A stretch of 58,358 bases of DNA from Actinomycetota bacterium (lineage in GTDB: Bacteria > Actinomycetota > Geothermincolia > Geothermincolales > RBG-13-55-18), in the NCBI GenBank assembly GCA_014360655.1, contig JACIXC010000018.1:1-58358 (forward strand), in the 5' to 3' direction. The translations under genes were made by a program, and so were the position numbers. Below the pieces are notes generated by a model. It did no database searches. It was not told the origin of the DNA and saw nothing but the letters and a program-made list of their open reading frames with translations. How positions within the stretch are numbered: the stretch's first letter is position 1; the number at the start of each line of letters is the position of its first letter. Positions 42,088 through 50,362 of the stretch are shown here, piece after piece.

Positions 42088-42969
42088 TCATGATGTCCTG
42101 CCCGCCACGCCCTTCCGCGCCTGGGGGGAGGACGCAGGGACCTCCTCCCCCGCCGCTTCGCGGCGGAGGGAAGCGAAAATGGACCAGAACTGCGGCCGCA
42201 CGCCCCTGTATTCATCCCTGGGCGCGCGCCCCTCGCACTGGAAATAACAATCGTCGGCAACGACGAAGCAGAGGATGAAGGTGGTCTCCTCCCCCATGAC
42301 GTTGCCGTCGCATTCCACGTAGAAAGCTGGCATGTTCCCGATCCTGGTATAGGTGAAGATCTCCGGGTCCTCACCGGCTTCCCCGGCGGGAGGCGTCCCT
42401 CCCGGGACGCCCTCTTCGCCCGTGTCGGGTGGTGCGCCGGTCACCGTTCCCCCCAGGGCGCGTATGCGCTCCTCCGCGATGCCTTCCAGGTACTCCTTTA
42501 TAGCTTCCAGTCCCCCTATGGAGACCACGGGATCGAGGTAGCTCACCTGGATGTCGAGGAGCTTGCGCGAGCTTAGGGAGATGCGCACGGAGGCGAGCGC
42601 CCCGTTTGCGGGAGGTTGCTCGCTCAGGGTCCAGTTGTCGGGATAGGCAAGGCTGTAACCTACCCTGTCGTCGCGGTACTCGAGCGCGCTCTCCCGGCTC
42701 TCCTCCCGGCTCTCCCCCTCTCCCTTGCCTCCCCAGGCCATGCGGTAGACGAAATAGCCGGCGCCCGCGAGCACGGCGAGGGAGGCCAGGACCAGGAGGA
42801 ACACCGCGAGGTAGAACCAGAGGCTGCGGCGACGGGGAAGGGCGATGTCCGGCTCGGGCGATTCGCTCAGGAAGCTCTCAACCAGGCTCTCCTGCGAGAG
42901 CGGCGTGCCGCAGATGCCGCAGAACTTCGCACGCTCCGGCTGGTAGCTGCCGCACTCGGGGCAGATCAA
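42088..42969 (-). CDS. Zinc-ribbon single-pass membrane protein with extracytoplasmic PsbP-like domain
   Basis: The 293-residue protein has a zinc ribbon CPECGSYQPERAKFCGICG at residues 3-21. One membrane helix near residues 50-73 (LWFYLAVFLLVLASLAVLAG) is followed by an acidic linker. The outer domain (residues ~95-270) contains YRDDRVGYSLAYPDNWTLSE, the opening of PsbP/DUF1795-like folds, interrupted by a Gly/Pro/Glu-rich loop (TGAPPDTGEEGVPGGTPPAG). The start is TTG at 42969, supported by GGAGGTGAGGAG and by the ribbon cysteines that follow at once. The function is unknown; surface sensing or lipid binding is possible. Confidence 0.78.
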   Translation of the reverse strand: MICPECGSYQPERAKFCGICGTPLSQESLVESFLSESPEPDIALPRRRSLWFYLAVFLLVLASLAVLAGAGYFVYRMAWGGKGEGESREESRESALEYRDDRVGYSLAYPDNWTLSEQPPANGALASVRISLSSRKLLDIQVSYLDPVVSIGGLEAIKEYLEGIAEERIRALGGTVTGAPPDTGEEGVPGGTPPAGEAGEDPEIFTYTRIGNMPAFYVECDGNVMGEETTFILCFVVADDCYFQCEGRAPRDEYRGVRPQFWSIFASLRREAAGEEVPASSPQARKGVAGRTS

Positions 42970-43294
42970 CTCCTCACCTCCGTCCCGGCGCCCGGGTCAA
43001 GTCTGGCGCCGCGCCCTCGCGCGTCCCCACCAAGCATACGCCATCCTCGCGCGTCCCCATGATATGACATCCTCTATGACTTCCTCGCGCGTCCATACGA
43101 TCTTGGCTCCCATAATCTTATTCTTGGCTCCTATAATCTTATTCTTTGCGCCCGTTTGCGTCACCTTGGTAGACGCCGGCAGCATCGCCCTTGTGCCGGG
43201 ATATGCCGTCGGGGCGGCCGCGCCCGCTCGTTTTCTCCGCATGTGCCGCCGGGGCCGCCTCGCCGCGGGTCCCTCCCAACGTGGATAGCCCCGC
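42970..43294. other. 325-bp spacer with short direct repeats
   Basis: TCTTGGCTCCCATAATCTTA (43101-43120) and TCTTGGCTCCTATAATCTTA (43122-43141) are tandem 21-bp copies; TTCTTTGCGCC follows as a decayed third. CCTCGCGCGTCC recurs at about 43016, 43045 and 43083. TATAAT occurs within the second 21-bp copy, but neither neighbour is transcribed rightward from here. No gene can be supported. Confidence 0.6.
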
Positions 43295-44800
43295 TCAACG
43301 CGGATAGTTGAAGTACACCACGCGCTCCACGAGACAGGGCTCACCCATCTCCACCCGCAGCGAGAACTCCTGGTTCTCCAGCCCCGGGACCTCGTTCGCC
43401 TTGAGGGTGGCGCGGCTGTGCGCGGGGACAAACAGGGAAAGGGGGACCAGGCCGCCGTCGTTCTTCATGAAGGTGACGGACGCGCCGGTGTCGGCGTCCC
43501 CCGGGTTCATGATGGTTATCCAGGTGTCGAAGAAGGGAGAGGTGTATCCCTCCGCCAGGAGGTGCACCCTGGAAAGCTCCCTGCGGCCCAGTTCCGCGTG
43601 GCCGCCGGGGCACTCGCGGTAACCGAAGTAAACGGCCCTCTCCGCCACCACCGGCCGGGTGGAGGTTATGCGCACCGACACGTCGGTGTTCCCCAGCCCC
43701 GGCAGGGCGTCCACGTGCACCGTCATGCGGCTGTGGGGGGCGGCGGTGAAGGTGAAGGGGCGCACGCCGCCGTCGGGCAGCATGAAGTCGAAGCAGGTGA
43801 CGGCGTGATCGTCCCCGGGGTTGAGCACCACCAGGTACTCGTCGAAGCCCTCCCCCGTGTACCCCTCGGCGAAGTACCAGCGGTCGCGGAGCTGCGTCAG
43901 CCCCGCCGTCGCGTGCCCTCCCGTCTTCCCGTGGTATTCGAAGTAAACGGCCCTCTCCGCCACCACCGGCCGGGTGGAGGTTATGCGCACCGACACGTCG
44001 GTGTTCCCCAGCCCCGGCAGGGCGTCCACGTGCACCGTCATGCGGCTGTGGGGGGCGGCGGTGAAGGTGAAGGGGCGCACGCCGCCGTCGGGCAGCATGA
44101 AGTCGAAGCAGGTGACGGCGTGATCGTCCCAGGGGTTGAGCACCACCAGGTACTCGTCGAAGCCCTCCCCCGTGTACCCCTCGGCGAAGTACCACTCTTC
44201 GGAGGCCTCCCGCACGGCCGCCGCCGCATGCCCCCCGCGTATGGGCTGCGGGGGTGGCTGGAAACGGCCGGGGATGATGGAGATGGGGGTGCCGTTAGGG
44301 GCCCAGTAGTAGGGGATATGCGCCTGATCGGGATGCAACCTTATGCAGCCGTGCGAGGCGGGGCTTCCCAGGCCCGCGTAGTTCCCCTGCACGCCGTTGT
44401 ACGTGGGCCAGGCATGCAGGGCGTAATCCTCGAAGAAACCCATCCAGTAATAACACACGGTGCCGGGATACTTGGGGACGGGGTGCGCGTAGTCGTGGTA
44501 GAGAATGCGGAAGTCCCCGGTGGGCGTTGGGGTCGCGCCCGTTCCCGTGGAGACGGGGAAGACGTAGACCACGCGCCCGTTCTCCATGCAGTACAGCTTC
44601 TGCTCCGCCAGCGAGACCACCATCGATTTGCGCACGCTGACCGCGGCGGAGGGCACGGTAAAGACGGTGGCCAGCAAACAGGAGGCGAGGAGGAGCGCGG
44701 CCCCCATGCGGAAAAGCCCCTGCCGCCTCCACGTCCCCTCTATGGAATGCCGCGGCGCCGCCGCGCGCGGCCACGTTCTTCCTCCCGACTTCTCCATCAC
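43295..44800 (-). CDS. Secreted L,D-transpeptidase (YkuD) with C-terminal surface repeats
   Basis: The 501-residue protein has an N-terminal membrane/signal segment (MGAALLLASCLLATVFTVPS, residues 32-51). A YkuD domain (~55-180) has catalytic motif SHGCIRL with Cys152 and the His/Gly context expected for peptidoglycan 3-3 crosslinking. Three ~105-residue repeats follow, each opening with a YFAEGYTGEGFDEYLVVLNP-type motif and closing with VVAERAVYF. Repeats 1 and 2 (starting near residues 203 and 308) are nearly identical in protein and DNA; repeat 3 is diverged. The start is GTG 44800 or ATG 44797. The repeats probably form a cell-surface beta-domain. Confidence 0.9.
   Translation of the reverse strand: MMEKSGGRTWPRAAAPRHSIEGTWRRQGLFRMGAALLLASCLLATVFTVPSAAVSVRKSMVVSLAEQKLYCMENGRVVYVFPVSTGTGATPTPTGDFRILYHDYAHPVPKYPGTVCYYWMGFFEDYALHAWPTYNGVQGNYAGLGSPASHGCIRLHPDQAHIPYYWAPNGTPISIIPGRFQPPPQPIRGGHAAAAVREASEEWYFAEGYTGEGFDEYLVVLNPWDDHAVTCFDFMLPDGGVRPFTFTAAPHSRMTVHVDALPGLGNTDVSVRITSTRPVVAERAVYFEYHGKTGGHATAGLTQLRDRWYFAEGYTGEGFDEYLVVLNPGDDHAVTCFDFMLPDGGVRPFTFTAAPHSRMTVHVDALPGLGNTDVSVRITSTRPVVAERAVYFGYRECPGGHAELGRRELSRVHLLAEGYTSPFFDTWITIMNPGDADTGASVTFMKNDGGLVPLSLFVPAHSRATLKANEVPGLENQEFSLRVEMGEPCLVERVVYFNYPR
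43626..44193. repeat. 253-bp near-perfect intragenic direct repeat in the L,D-transpeptidase gene
   Basis: 43626-43878 and 43941-44193 are 253-bp copies with a 315-bp period. The only difference I find is GTCCCCGGG against GTCCCAGGG. Because even silent third positions agree, the copies reflect recent duplication or ongoing gene conversion. The third protein repeat is not similar at DNA level. Confidence 0.9.
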
Positions 44801-45208
44801 ATGCCTTGCTTCTCGCTTTAGTGCCGCCTTCCCTGCTCGCGCACAGGGTTAATTATGGGTGAACGCGGCGGGTTTAACAATAGCGCGTGGCGGTCCCGGG
44901 AAGGGAGGACGAGGAGGGAAGAGGAGGGACGAAGAGAGGCGAGGGAGGACGACAGATATGTGGGTGAGGGCAGCGATGCGGCCCCGGCAGAGAGGGGCAA
45001 GCAAGAGCGGGGAAGGACGAGGGAGTGCGAGGGGGGGGCGAGGGAGGGCGAGGGAGGACGGCGGGAATGCAGGACGGGGGGTCGATGCGGCCCCGGTAAA
45101 GAAGGGCGACCGGGATGCCGAATAAAAAAGCAGTTTAACGTTGTCAGGCGGGACGACTTGCGCGCCAGGCCGGGACGGAGACGACCGGCGGACGGCAGAG
45201 GTGAGGAC
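44801..45208 (+). other. 408-bp purine-rich spacer
   Basis: The plus strand is dominated by short GGAGG/GAGGGA repeats, for example GGACGAGGAGGGAAGAGGAG (44907-44926) and GCGAGGGAGGGCGAGGGAGG (45038-45057). The sequence GCAGCGATGCGGCCCCGG (44970) partly recurs as GTCGATGCGGCCCCGG (45081). AGGGTTAATTATGGG (about 44847) is the only AT-rich patch, lying between divergent genes. An open frame continues through it into the next gene but is pure low complexity. Confidence 0.55.
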
Positions 45209-45550
45209 TTGGCGAGGATAGGAAAGTTCATCGTACGAGACGAGGACATCGACAGGATAAAACTGGAACTCATCACCTTTTTCAAGGACAATCCCGGCAC
45301 GGTTGACAGCGCTGAGAGGATAGGCATGCGCCTGGGCCGCGCCAGGGAAGAGGTGGAGAGGTCACTCGATGAGCTGTCGGAACACGGGATCTGTTACAAG
45401 GTCCCTTCACGCCCCGTGCCCATCTACATGTATTACGCAACGGCGCGCATCCTGCACAGGCTGGCCGAGGTAGCGCCGGAGCTGGATTACAACGCGCAGA
45501 TGGAGCTGGTGGAGAAGCTGCTCGCGCGGCGCACCGGCGCTCTCTCGTGA
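45209..45550 (+). CDS. Small winged-helix-like protein of unknown function
   Basis: The 113-residue protein begins LARIGKFIVRDEDIDRIKLE and has the helix-turn-helix-like core NPGTVDSAERIGMRLGRARE, EVERSLDELSEHGICYKVPS, then a helical end (ARILHRLAEVAPELDYNAQM). The core resembles a winged helix in which a recognition helix precedes a beta wing (KVPSRPVPIYMYY). It may bind DNA or another protein. I chose the TTG at 45209, after GAGGTGAGGAC, because upstream codons are repetitive spacer. It lies 174 bp before rsmI on the same strand. No specific family is recognised. Confidence 0.6.
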   Translation: MARIGKFIVRDEDIDRIKLELITFFKDNPGTVDSAERIGMRLGRAREEVERSLDELSEHGICYKVPSRPVPIYMYYATARILHRLAEVAPELDYNAQMELVEKLLARRTGALS

Positions 45551-45590
45551 CCGCCCTTTGCCCGTATCCCTCACGTCTCCCTACCGGTTG

Positions 45591-45596
45591 TATAAT
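45591..45596 (+). promoter_or_regulatory. Possible -10 box for rsmI
   Basis: TATAAT at 45591-45596 in CCGGTTGTATAATCGACGTG lies 128 nt upstream of the chosen rsmI start. No -35 is evident at 16-18 nt. Open frame exists between it and rsmI but lacks a ribosome site. Confidence 0.4.
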
Positions 45597-45724
45597 CGAC
45601 GTGATCGGCATGATGCGCGTGTGGGGCGTGATGAACGGGCGTGATCCTTTTCGGGAGGCGTCGGCCGTGCGGGAAGGCGCCCGCCGCGCGCGTCCGCAGC
45701 ATGACCCGAAGGCGGGGAGAGGTA

Positions 45725-46597
45725 TTGAAAGGCAGGCTTTTCCTGGTAGGGACTCCCATCGGAAACCTTGAGGACGTGACCCTGCGCGCCCTGCGCGTCC
45801 TGCGGGAAGCCGACGTCATCGCCGCCGAGGATACGCGTCGCGTCCGCAAGCTCCTCAGCCGTTACGACATCCATACCCCGACCGTCTCCTATCACGGCCA
45901 CAACGAGCGCGAGAAGGCGGCGGCCGTCGCGGAGGAGGTGGCGCGCGGGAAGAAGGTGGCGCTGGTGAGCGACGCGGGGATGCCCGGCGTCTCGGACCCC
46001 GGTTTCATGGCGGTCGGGGAATGCGTCCGGAGAGGCCTGGAGGTGGAGGTGGTGCCCGGGGCGAGCTCGCTGACGGCCGCCCTGGCCCTCTGCGGTCTTC
46101 CCCTCGCGCGCTTCCGCTGCGAGGGGTTCCTTCCCCGCAGGCGCACGCAGCGCCGCTCGCGCCTGCTGCCGCTGCTGCGGGAGGGGGAGGCTTTCGTCTT
46201 TTACGAGGCCCCGCACCGCATCCTGGAGACGCTGCGCGACCTGGCCGAGCTGGCCCCGGAGCGCATGCTGGTGGTGGCCAGGGAACTGACCAAGGCACAC
46301 GAGGAGGTGTTGCGGGGCACGGCGCGCGAGGTGCTGCGCGCCTTCGCGGGCCGTGAACCCATGGGAGAATTTACCATAGTGGTGGCCCCGGCGGAGCGCG
46401 GGACGGAAGAGCCCCTGTCCGCGCTGGCGGCGGAGGTGACACGCCTGCGCGACGAGGGGTTGCCCACGCGCGAGGCCGTGCGCGCGGTGGCGCAGAAGCA
46501 CGGCGTCTCCCAGCGGGAGGTCTACCGCGCCTGGCTGGACGAGAGGGCGGAGCGCGAGGGATGCGAGGCTGCGCCCGGAAACGGGGACATGGCATGA
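45725..46597 (+). CDS. rsmI: 16S rRNA (cytidine(1402)-2'-O)-methyltransferase
   Basis: The 290-residue tetrapyrrole-methylase-fold enzyme opens LKGRLFLVGTPIGNLEDVTL. It has ADVIAAEDTRRVRKLL, YHGHNEREKA, ALVSDAGMPGVSDPG, VVPGASSLTAALALCGLP and FYEAPHRILETL. It 2'-O-methylates C1402 of 16S rRNA using SAM. TTG 45725 is preferred because GGGGAGAGG precedes it and it aligns with the family N-terminus; ATG 45701 would add eight residues without a ribosome site. In Bacillus the rsmI homologue also lies next to abrB and metS, and here it is 3.4 kb from abrB across the inverted metG-tatD pair. Confidence 0.93.
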   Translation: MKGRLFLVGTPIGNLEDVTLRALRVLREADVIAAEDTRRVRKLLSRYDIHTPTVSYHGHNEREKAAAVAEEVARGKKVALVSDAGMPGVSDPGFMAVGECVRRGLEVEVVPGASSLTAALALCGLPLARFRCEGFLPRRRTQRRSRLLPLLREGEAFVFYEAPHRILETLRDLAELAPERMLVVARELTKAHEEVLRGTAREVLRAFAGREPMGEFTIVVAPAERGTEEPLSALAAEVTRLRDEGLPTREAVRAVAQKHGVSQREVYRAWLDERAEREGCEAAPGNGDMA

Positions 46598-46682
46598 TGG
46601 CCCGCGCGCGGCATGATGGGCCGCACGCGGCGTGGTGAAGGGTAGTAACGGGTGCCGGCGCGCGCATGGGCGCCGCGGAACG

Positions 46683-47432
46683 TCAGGGACGCGGGAAGAA
46701 GGGGTTGGGGAGGGCGAGCTCCTCGAAAGGGATGCCCTTGAGCTCCGCCACCTTGCGCGCGACGAGCACGACCCTGTCCGGCGCGTTGGGCTTTCCCCGG
46801 TGGGGATGGGGCGAGAGAAAGGGGCAGTCGGTCTCCACGAGCAGGCGCTCGAGCGGCGTTTCCCTCACCACCTCCTGCAGGCGCCGTGCGTTGGGGAAGG
46901 TGACGGGGCCTGCCACCGAGATATATCCTCCCAGGTCCATGACGGCGCGTGCCATGGCCGTGTCGCCGGAGAAACAGTGCATGACGAGGCGGCCCTCGAA
47001 GGGGGCGTATTCCTCCAGGATGCGCAGGGTTTCGGCGTGGGCCTCACGGTCATGGACCACCACGGGCAGGGAGAGTCCCCGCGCCAGTTCGAGCAGGGAG
47101 CGGAATGCCCTCTCCTGGTCGGCACGGGGGGAGAGGTTGCGGTAGAAGTCGAGCCCCGTTTCGCCGATGCCCACCACGCGGGGATCTTCCGCCAGTGAGG
47201 CCAGGGCCCGCAGGGTGGCACGGTCGAGATGCCTGGCGTCGTGGGGATGGATGCCCACCACCGCGTGAACGGACGGGAAGGCGTGCGCGAACTCCACGGC
47301 GCGGCGGCTGGACTCCAGGTCGATGCCGACGGCCACCACCTCGCTGACCCCCGCCTCGGCGGCCCTGCGCAGCGCGACGCCCACGTCCTCCTCGAGGAGG
47401 TCGAGGTGCGCGTGGGTGTCGACCAGGCCCAT
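46683..47432 (-). CDS. tatD: TatD family metal-dependent DNase
   Basis: The 249-residue TIM-barrel hydrolase has DTHAHLDLLEEDVG with the HxH metal site, VGIHPHDARHL, GIGETGLDFYRNLSPRADQE, PVVVHDREAH, MHCFSGD, GPVTFPNA and LLVETDCPFLSPHPHRGKPN. All metal ligands of TatD/YcfH (3'-5' DNase, DNA repair or turnover) are present. The ATG follows GGGAGGGAAC. It starts 20 bp after the metG stop on the same strand, forming the conserved metG-tatD operon. Confidence 0.95.
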   Translation of the reverse strand: MGLVDTHAHLDLLEEDVGVALRRAAEAGVSEVVAVGIDLESSRRAVEFAHAFPSVHAVVGIHPHDARHLDRATLRALASLAEDPRVVGIGETGLDFYRNLSPRADQERAFRSLLELARGLSLPVVVHDREAHAETLRILEEYAPFEGRLVMHCFSGDTAMARAVMDLGGYISVAGPVTFPNARRLQEVVRETPLERLLVETDCPFLSPHPHRGKPNAPDRVVLVARKVAELKGIPFEELALPNPFFPRP

Positions 47433-47451
47433 GTTCCCTCCCGCGGGGTCG

Positions 47452-48984
47452 TCATGCCTTGCGGGGAAAGAGCGGGCCGCCCTTTCCGACCCTCTGGCCG
47501 GGAGGGAAGAGGCCCCACGCGGCCGCCGCGGGCAGGTGGTGTTCGTGCACGGGGCGCCGGTAACCCAACCTCTGCCAGATGCCCTCCCCGGTGGCCGGCA
47601 TGAAGGGGAGCACCAGCAGGGCGGTGATGCGCACCGCCTCCACCTGGTTGTAGAGCACCGTGTCCAGGCGGTCGGAGCGGTCGGGGTCCTTGGCCAGGTC
47701 CCAGGCCGCCGTCTCGTCCACGTAGCGGTTGACCGCCGCCAGGTAGTTCCACACCGCCTGCAGCGCCTCGTTGAAGGCGAAACGCTCCATGCAGCGGTCC
47801 AGCTCCGCGACGGCCATGGCCGCGCTCTCGCGCAGCGCTGCGTCCGCGACCTCCTCGACGCCCGCGGGAGCGGGCACCTCGCCGCCGCGATAGCGCTCCA
47901 CCATGGCCAGCACGCGGCTGACCATGTTCCCCAGGGAATTGGCGAGGTCCGCGTTGTAGCGCCCCGTCATGTTCTCGCGCGAGAAGTTGCCGTCGTAACC
48001 GAAGGAGAACTCGCGCAGGAAGTAATAGCGGTAGGCGTCCACCCCGTACTCGTCGACCAGCTCGTGGGGGCTGATGACGTTCCCCTTGGACTTGGACATC
48101 TTCTCGCCCTCCACCGTGAGCCAGCCGTGGGCGAAGACCTGGCGGGGAAGGGGCAGGTCCGCGGCCATGAGCATGGCCGGCCACACGATGGCGTGGAAAC
48201 GCAGGATCTCCTTGCCGATGAGGTGCACGTCGGCGGGCCAGATGCTGCGGAAACGGGCCTCGTCCAGGCTGTAGTCGATGGCGCTTATGTAATTGATGAG
48301 CGCGTCGAACCACACGTACATGACCTGGCTCTCGTCGAAGGGCAGGGGGATGCCCCAGGAGATGGTCTTGCGGCTGATACTCTGGTCCGCGAGGCCTTGC
48401 CTGATGAAGCTGACCACCTCGTTGCGGCGCATGTCCGGCTGTATGAATTCGGGGTGGGAGGAGATATGTTCCAGCAGGCGCTCGGCGTAGGCGGAAAGCC
48501 GGAAGAAGTAGTTCTCCTCCTGCACCATCTCCACCTCCCGGCCGCACTGGGGACATTTTCCATCCACCAGTTGGGAGGGGAGCCAGAAGGACTCGTCGGG
48601 AACGCAGTACCATCCCTCGTAGGTGTCCAGGTAGATGTCCCCCTTGTCGTAGAGGAGCTGTATGAAGTTGCGCGCCACCTCCATGTGCTTGGGGTCGGTG
48701 GTGCGGATGAAGAAGTCGTTGCTTATGTTGAGGCGCTTCCAGACCTCGGTGAAGTGCGTCACCATGCGGTCCGCCCATTCCTGGGGGGAAACGCCGTTGC
48801 GCTCGGCGGCGCGGGCGACGTGCTGGCCGTGCTCGTCGGTGCCGGTGAGAAAGAACACTTCCTCGCCCTTGAGGCGGTGGTAGCGGGCGAGGGCGTCCGC
48901 GGCCACCGTGGTGTAGGCGGTGCCTATGTGCGGCATGTCGTTGACGTAATAGATCGGCGTGGTCACGTAGTATGATTTGTCCAT
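47452..48984 (-). CDS. metG: Methionyl-tRNA synthetase
   Basis: The 510-residue class I synthetase has PIYYVNDMPHIGTAYTTVAA containing the HIGT (HIGH) motif, TGTDEHGQ, and a short zinc knuckle around CPQCGREVEM with WYCVPDESFW before it. Further motifs are SWGIPLPFD, VWFDALINY and the KMSKS loop (GEKMSKSKGNVISP). It ends with the anticodon-binding helical domain and lacks the C-terminal EMAP-like dimerisation domain. This is the shorter metG type. The ATG at 48984 follows GGGAAGGAAAAAA; upstream codons up to 49242 overlap the abrB promoter. It heads the metG-tatD operon. Confidence 0.96.
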   Translation of the reverse strand: MDKSYYVTTPIYYVNDMPHIGTAYTTVAADALARYHRLKGEEVFFLTGTDEHGQHVARAAERNGVSPQEWADRMVTHFTEVWKRLNISNDFFIRTTDPKHMEVARNFIQLLYDKGDIYLDTYEGWYCVPDESFWLPSQLVDGKCPQCGREVEMVQEENYFFRLSAYAERLLEHISSHPEFIQPDMRRNEVVSFIRQGLADQSISRKTISWGIPLPFDESQVMYVWFDALINYISAIDYSLDEARFRSIWPADVHLIGKEILRFHAIVWPAMLMAADLPLPRQVFAHGWLTVEGEKMSKSKGNVISPHELVDEYGVDAYRYYFLREFSFGYDGNFSRENMTGRYNADLANSLGNMVSRVLAMVERYRGGEVPAPAGVEEVADAALRESAAMAVAELDRCMERFAFNEALQAVWNYLAAVNRYVDETAAWDLAKDPDRSDRLDTVLYNQVEAVRITALLVLPFMPATGEGIWQRLGYRRPVHEHHLPAAAAWGLFPPGQRVGKGGPLFPRKA

Positions 48985-49020
48985 TTTTTTCCTTCCCATG
49001 TAAAAAAAGGTAAAAATTTC

Positions 49021-49080
49021 TTGACATCCCTCCTGCCTTGTCCATATAATTATATCCTTGGAACATCCCTTTATTGTCAA
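49021..49080. promoter_or_regulatory. Overlapping divergent promoters for abrB (+) and metG-tatD (-) sharing one -10 palindrome
   Basis: On the plus strand, TTGACA (49021-49026) and TATAAT (49045-49050) are 18 bp apart, reading toward abrB. On the minus strand, TTGACA (49080-49075) and TATAAT (49054-49049; 20-bp spacer, or GATATA at 18 bp) read toward metG. The two -10 boxes overlap inside the palindrome ATATAATTATAT (49044-49055). Polymerase cannot occupy both promoters at once, and each -35 lies just downstream of the opposing start point. The plus promoter is the best sigma-70 match in the window. Confidence 0.75.
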
Positions 49081-49141
49081 GGTAAGGGCATCTCGTCCGG
49101 GTTGCGAGAGCCCGGTGAGTATGGAAGAAAGGGTGGGCGAT

Positions 49142-49384
49142 ATGAAGGATACGGGAATCGTGAGGAAGATCGACGAACTCGGACGCATCGTCATACCCAT
49201 GGAGATGCGCCGCACCTTGGACATCAAGGAGCGCGATCCCATCGAGATCTACGTGGAGGGGGAGCGCATCGTCCTCAGCAAGTACAATCCGGGATGCATT
49301 TTCTGCGGCAACCCGGAGAACAACAAACGTTTCAAGAATACCCGCGTCTGCCAGAAGTGCATCAACGAGCTCAAGCGCAAGTAG
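49142..49384 (+). CDS. abrB: AbrB/MazE-type transition-state regulator with C-terminal zinc motif
   Basis: The 80-residue protein has the SpoVT-AbrB swapped-hairpin domain at 1-50 (MKDTGIVRKIDELGRIVIPM, EMRRTLDIKERDPIEIYVEG). A C-terminal CIFCGN...VCQKC motif (two CxxC pairs) follows, as in Firmicutes AbrB. It is a dimeric or tetrameric DNA-binding global regulator. The start is ATG 49142 after AAAGGGTGGGCGAT; the longer frame includes the promoter. The gene lies divergent to metG, the same neighbour as in Bacillus, and is followed by a clear terminator. Confidence 0.93.
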   Translation: MKDTGIVRKIDELGRIVIPMEMRRTLDIKERDPIEIYVEGERIVLSKYNPGCIFCGNPENNKRFKNTRVCQKCINELKRK

Positions 49385-49416
49385 GGGCCGTAAAAAGGAT
49401 CTTCATGCCAGCACGG

Positions 49417-49446
49417 GGGCGGAGGCATTCCGCCCTCTTTCTTATT
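49417..49446 (+). terminator. Rho-independent terminator after abrB
   Basis: GGGCGGA (49417-49423), loop GGCAT, TCCGCCC (49429-49435), then TCTTTCTTATT. The 7-bp perfect stem plus T-rich tail sits 33 nt after the abrB stop, and on the other strand just past rsmA, which ends at 49508. Confidence 0.8.
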
Positions 49447-49507
49447 GCCGTCTTGCGGGTGTTGAATGCCGGGGCGAGCGGGTGAGCGTGCCCGTCGCGG
49501 CCGGGCA

Positions 49508-50362
49508 TCACCCCTCCCCCTCGAGGGCGCGGAAGAGCAGCAGGAGCTCGTCGCGGGAGAGCTCCTCGGCGCGGCAGGCGGGGGAGAGGCCGAGGCGTCG
49601 CAGGGCCTCCTCGACCCGGGAGCGGGGACGGTAGGGCTCCCTGCCGCCCGCGAGCGCGTTTACCAGCATTTTCCGCCTGAAGGAGAAGCAGGCGTCCACG
49701 AAGCGGAAGAACGGCGCCGTTTCCCCGGGCGCCAGGTCGCTCGCCTTCCTCTCCATGCGCAGCGCGCATGAGTCCACGCGGGGTGGCGGGAAAAAGACGG
49801 TCGGCGGCAGGTGGCAGACGCGGCGCATGTCGCAGAAGGTCTGCACCTTTACCGCAACGCCGCCGTAGGCGTCCCCGCGGGGTCCCGCGAGGTAACGGTC
49901 GGCGAGTTCCCTCTGCACCGTGACCACCAGGACCTCGGCCTGCGGGAGCTCGAGCAGGAGGCGGATGATGAGCGGGGTGGCCACGTTGTAAGGAAGGTTG
50001 GACACCACCTTGACCCGCTCGCCGGAAGGGAAGAGGTGGGCCAGGTCCAGGCGCAACGCATCGCCCTCGACCAGCAGCAGGTTGCGGGGTGCTCCCAGCA
50101 CCTCGGGCAGGATGGCCGCGAAACGACGGTCCATCTCCACCGCCACCACCCGTCCCGCCCGCGCGCAGAGCTCCTCGGTGAGCGTTCCCAACCCGGGGCC
50201 GATCTCCAGGACGGTGTCCCGCGGCGAGAGTTCCGCGGCGTCCAGGAGGAGCCGCAGCATGTTGCCGTCCACCAGGAAGTGCTGCCCGAGGGAACGCGAG
50301 GGATGCAGGCCGTGTCTCTCCAGGATCTCGGCCACAACGCTGGGCCTGGCAAGTTCTCCCAT
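49508..50362 (-). CDS. rsmA: 16S rRNA (adenine(1518)-N6/adenine(1519)-N6)-dimethyltransferase
   Basis: The 284-residue SAM enzyme of the KsgA family has SLGQHFLVDGNMLRLLL, the SAM motif VLEIGPGLGTLTEELC, AVEMDRRF, EGDALRLDL, the catalytic VVSNLPYNVATPLII, VQRELADRYLA and FFPPPRVDSCALRM. The C-terminal helical domain is present (FFRFVDACFSFRRKMLVNAL). It dimethylates the conserved adenines in helix 45 of 16S rRNA. The start is an ATG after AAAAGGTGAACCGGC. It is transcribed opposite to ispE and abrB. Confidence 0.95.
   Translation of the reverse strand: MGELARPSVVAEILERHGLHPSRSLGQHFLVDGNMLRLLLDAAELSPRDTVLEIGPGLGTLTEELCARAGRVVAVEMDRRFAAILPEVLGAPRNLLLVEGDALRLDLAHLFPSGERVKVVSNLPYNVATPLIIRLLLELPQAEVLVVTVQRELADRYLAGPRGDAYGGVAVKVQTFCDMRRVCHLPPTVFFPPPRVDSCALRMERKASDLAPGETAPFFRFVDACFSFRRKMLVNALAGGREPYRPRSRVEEALRRLGLSPACRAEELSRDELLLLFRALEGEG

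Noticed and set aside
43103-43145. Promoter within the 21-bp repeat (contains TATAAT)
   Set aside because: There is no -35 partner, and no gene downstream in that direction.
48985-49242. N-terminal extension of metG
   Set aside because: It would overlap the abrB promoter and coding region, while the ATG at 48984 has a ribosome site and the family start MDKSYYVTTPIYYVN.
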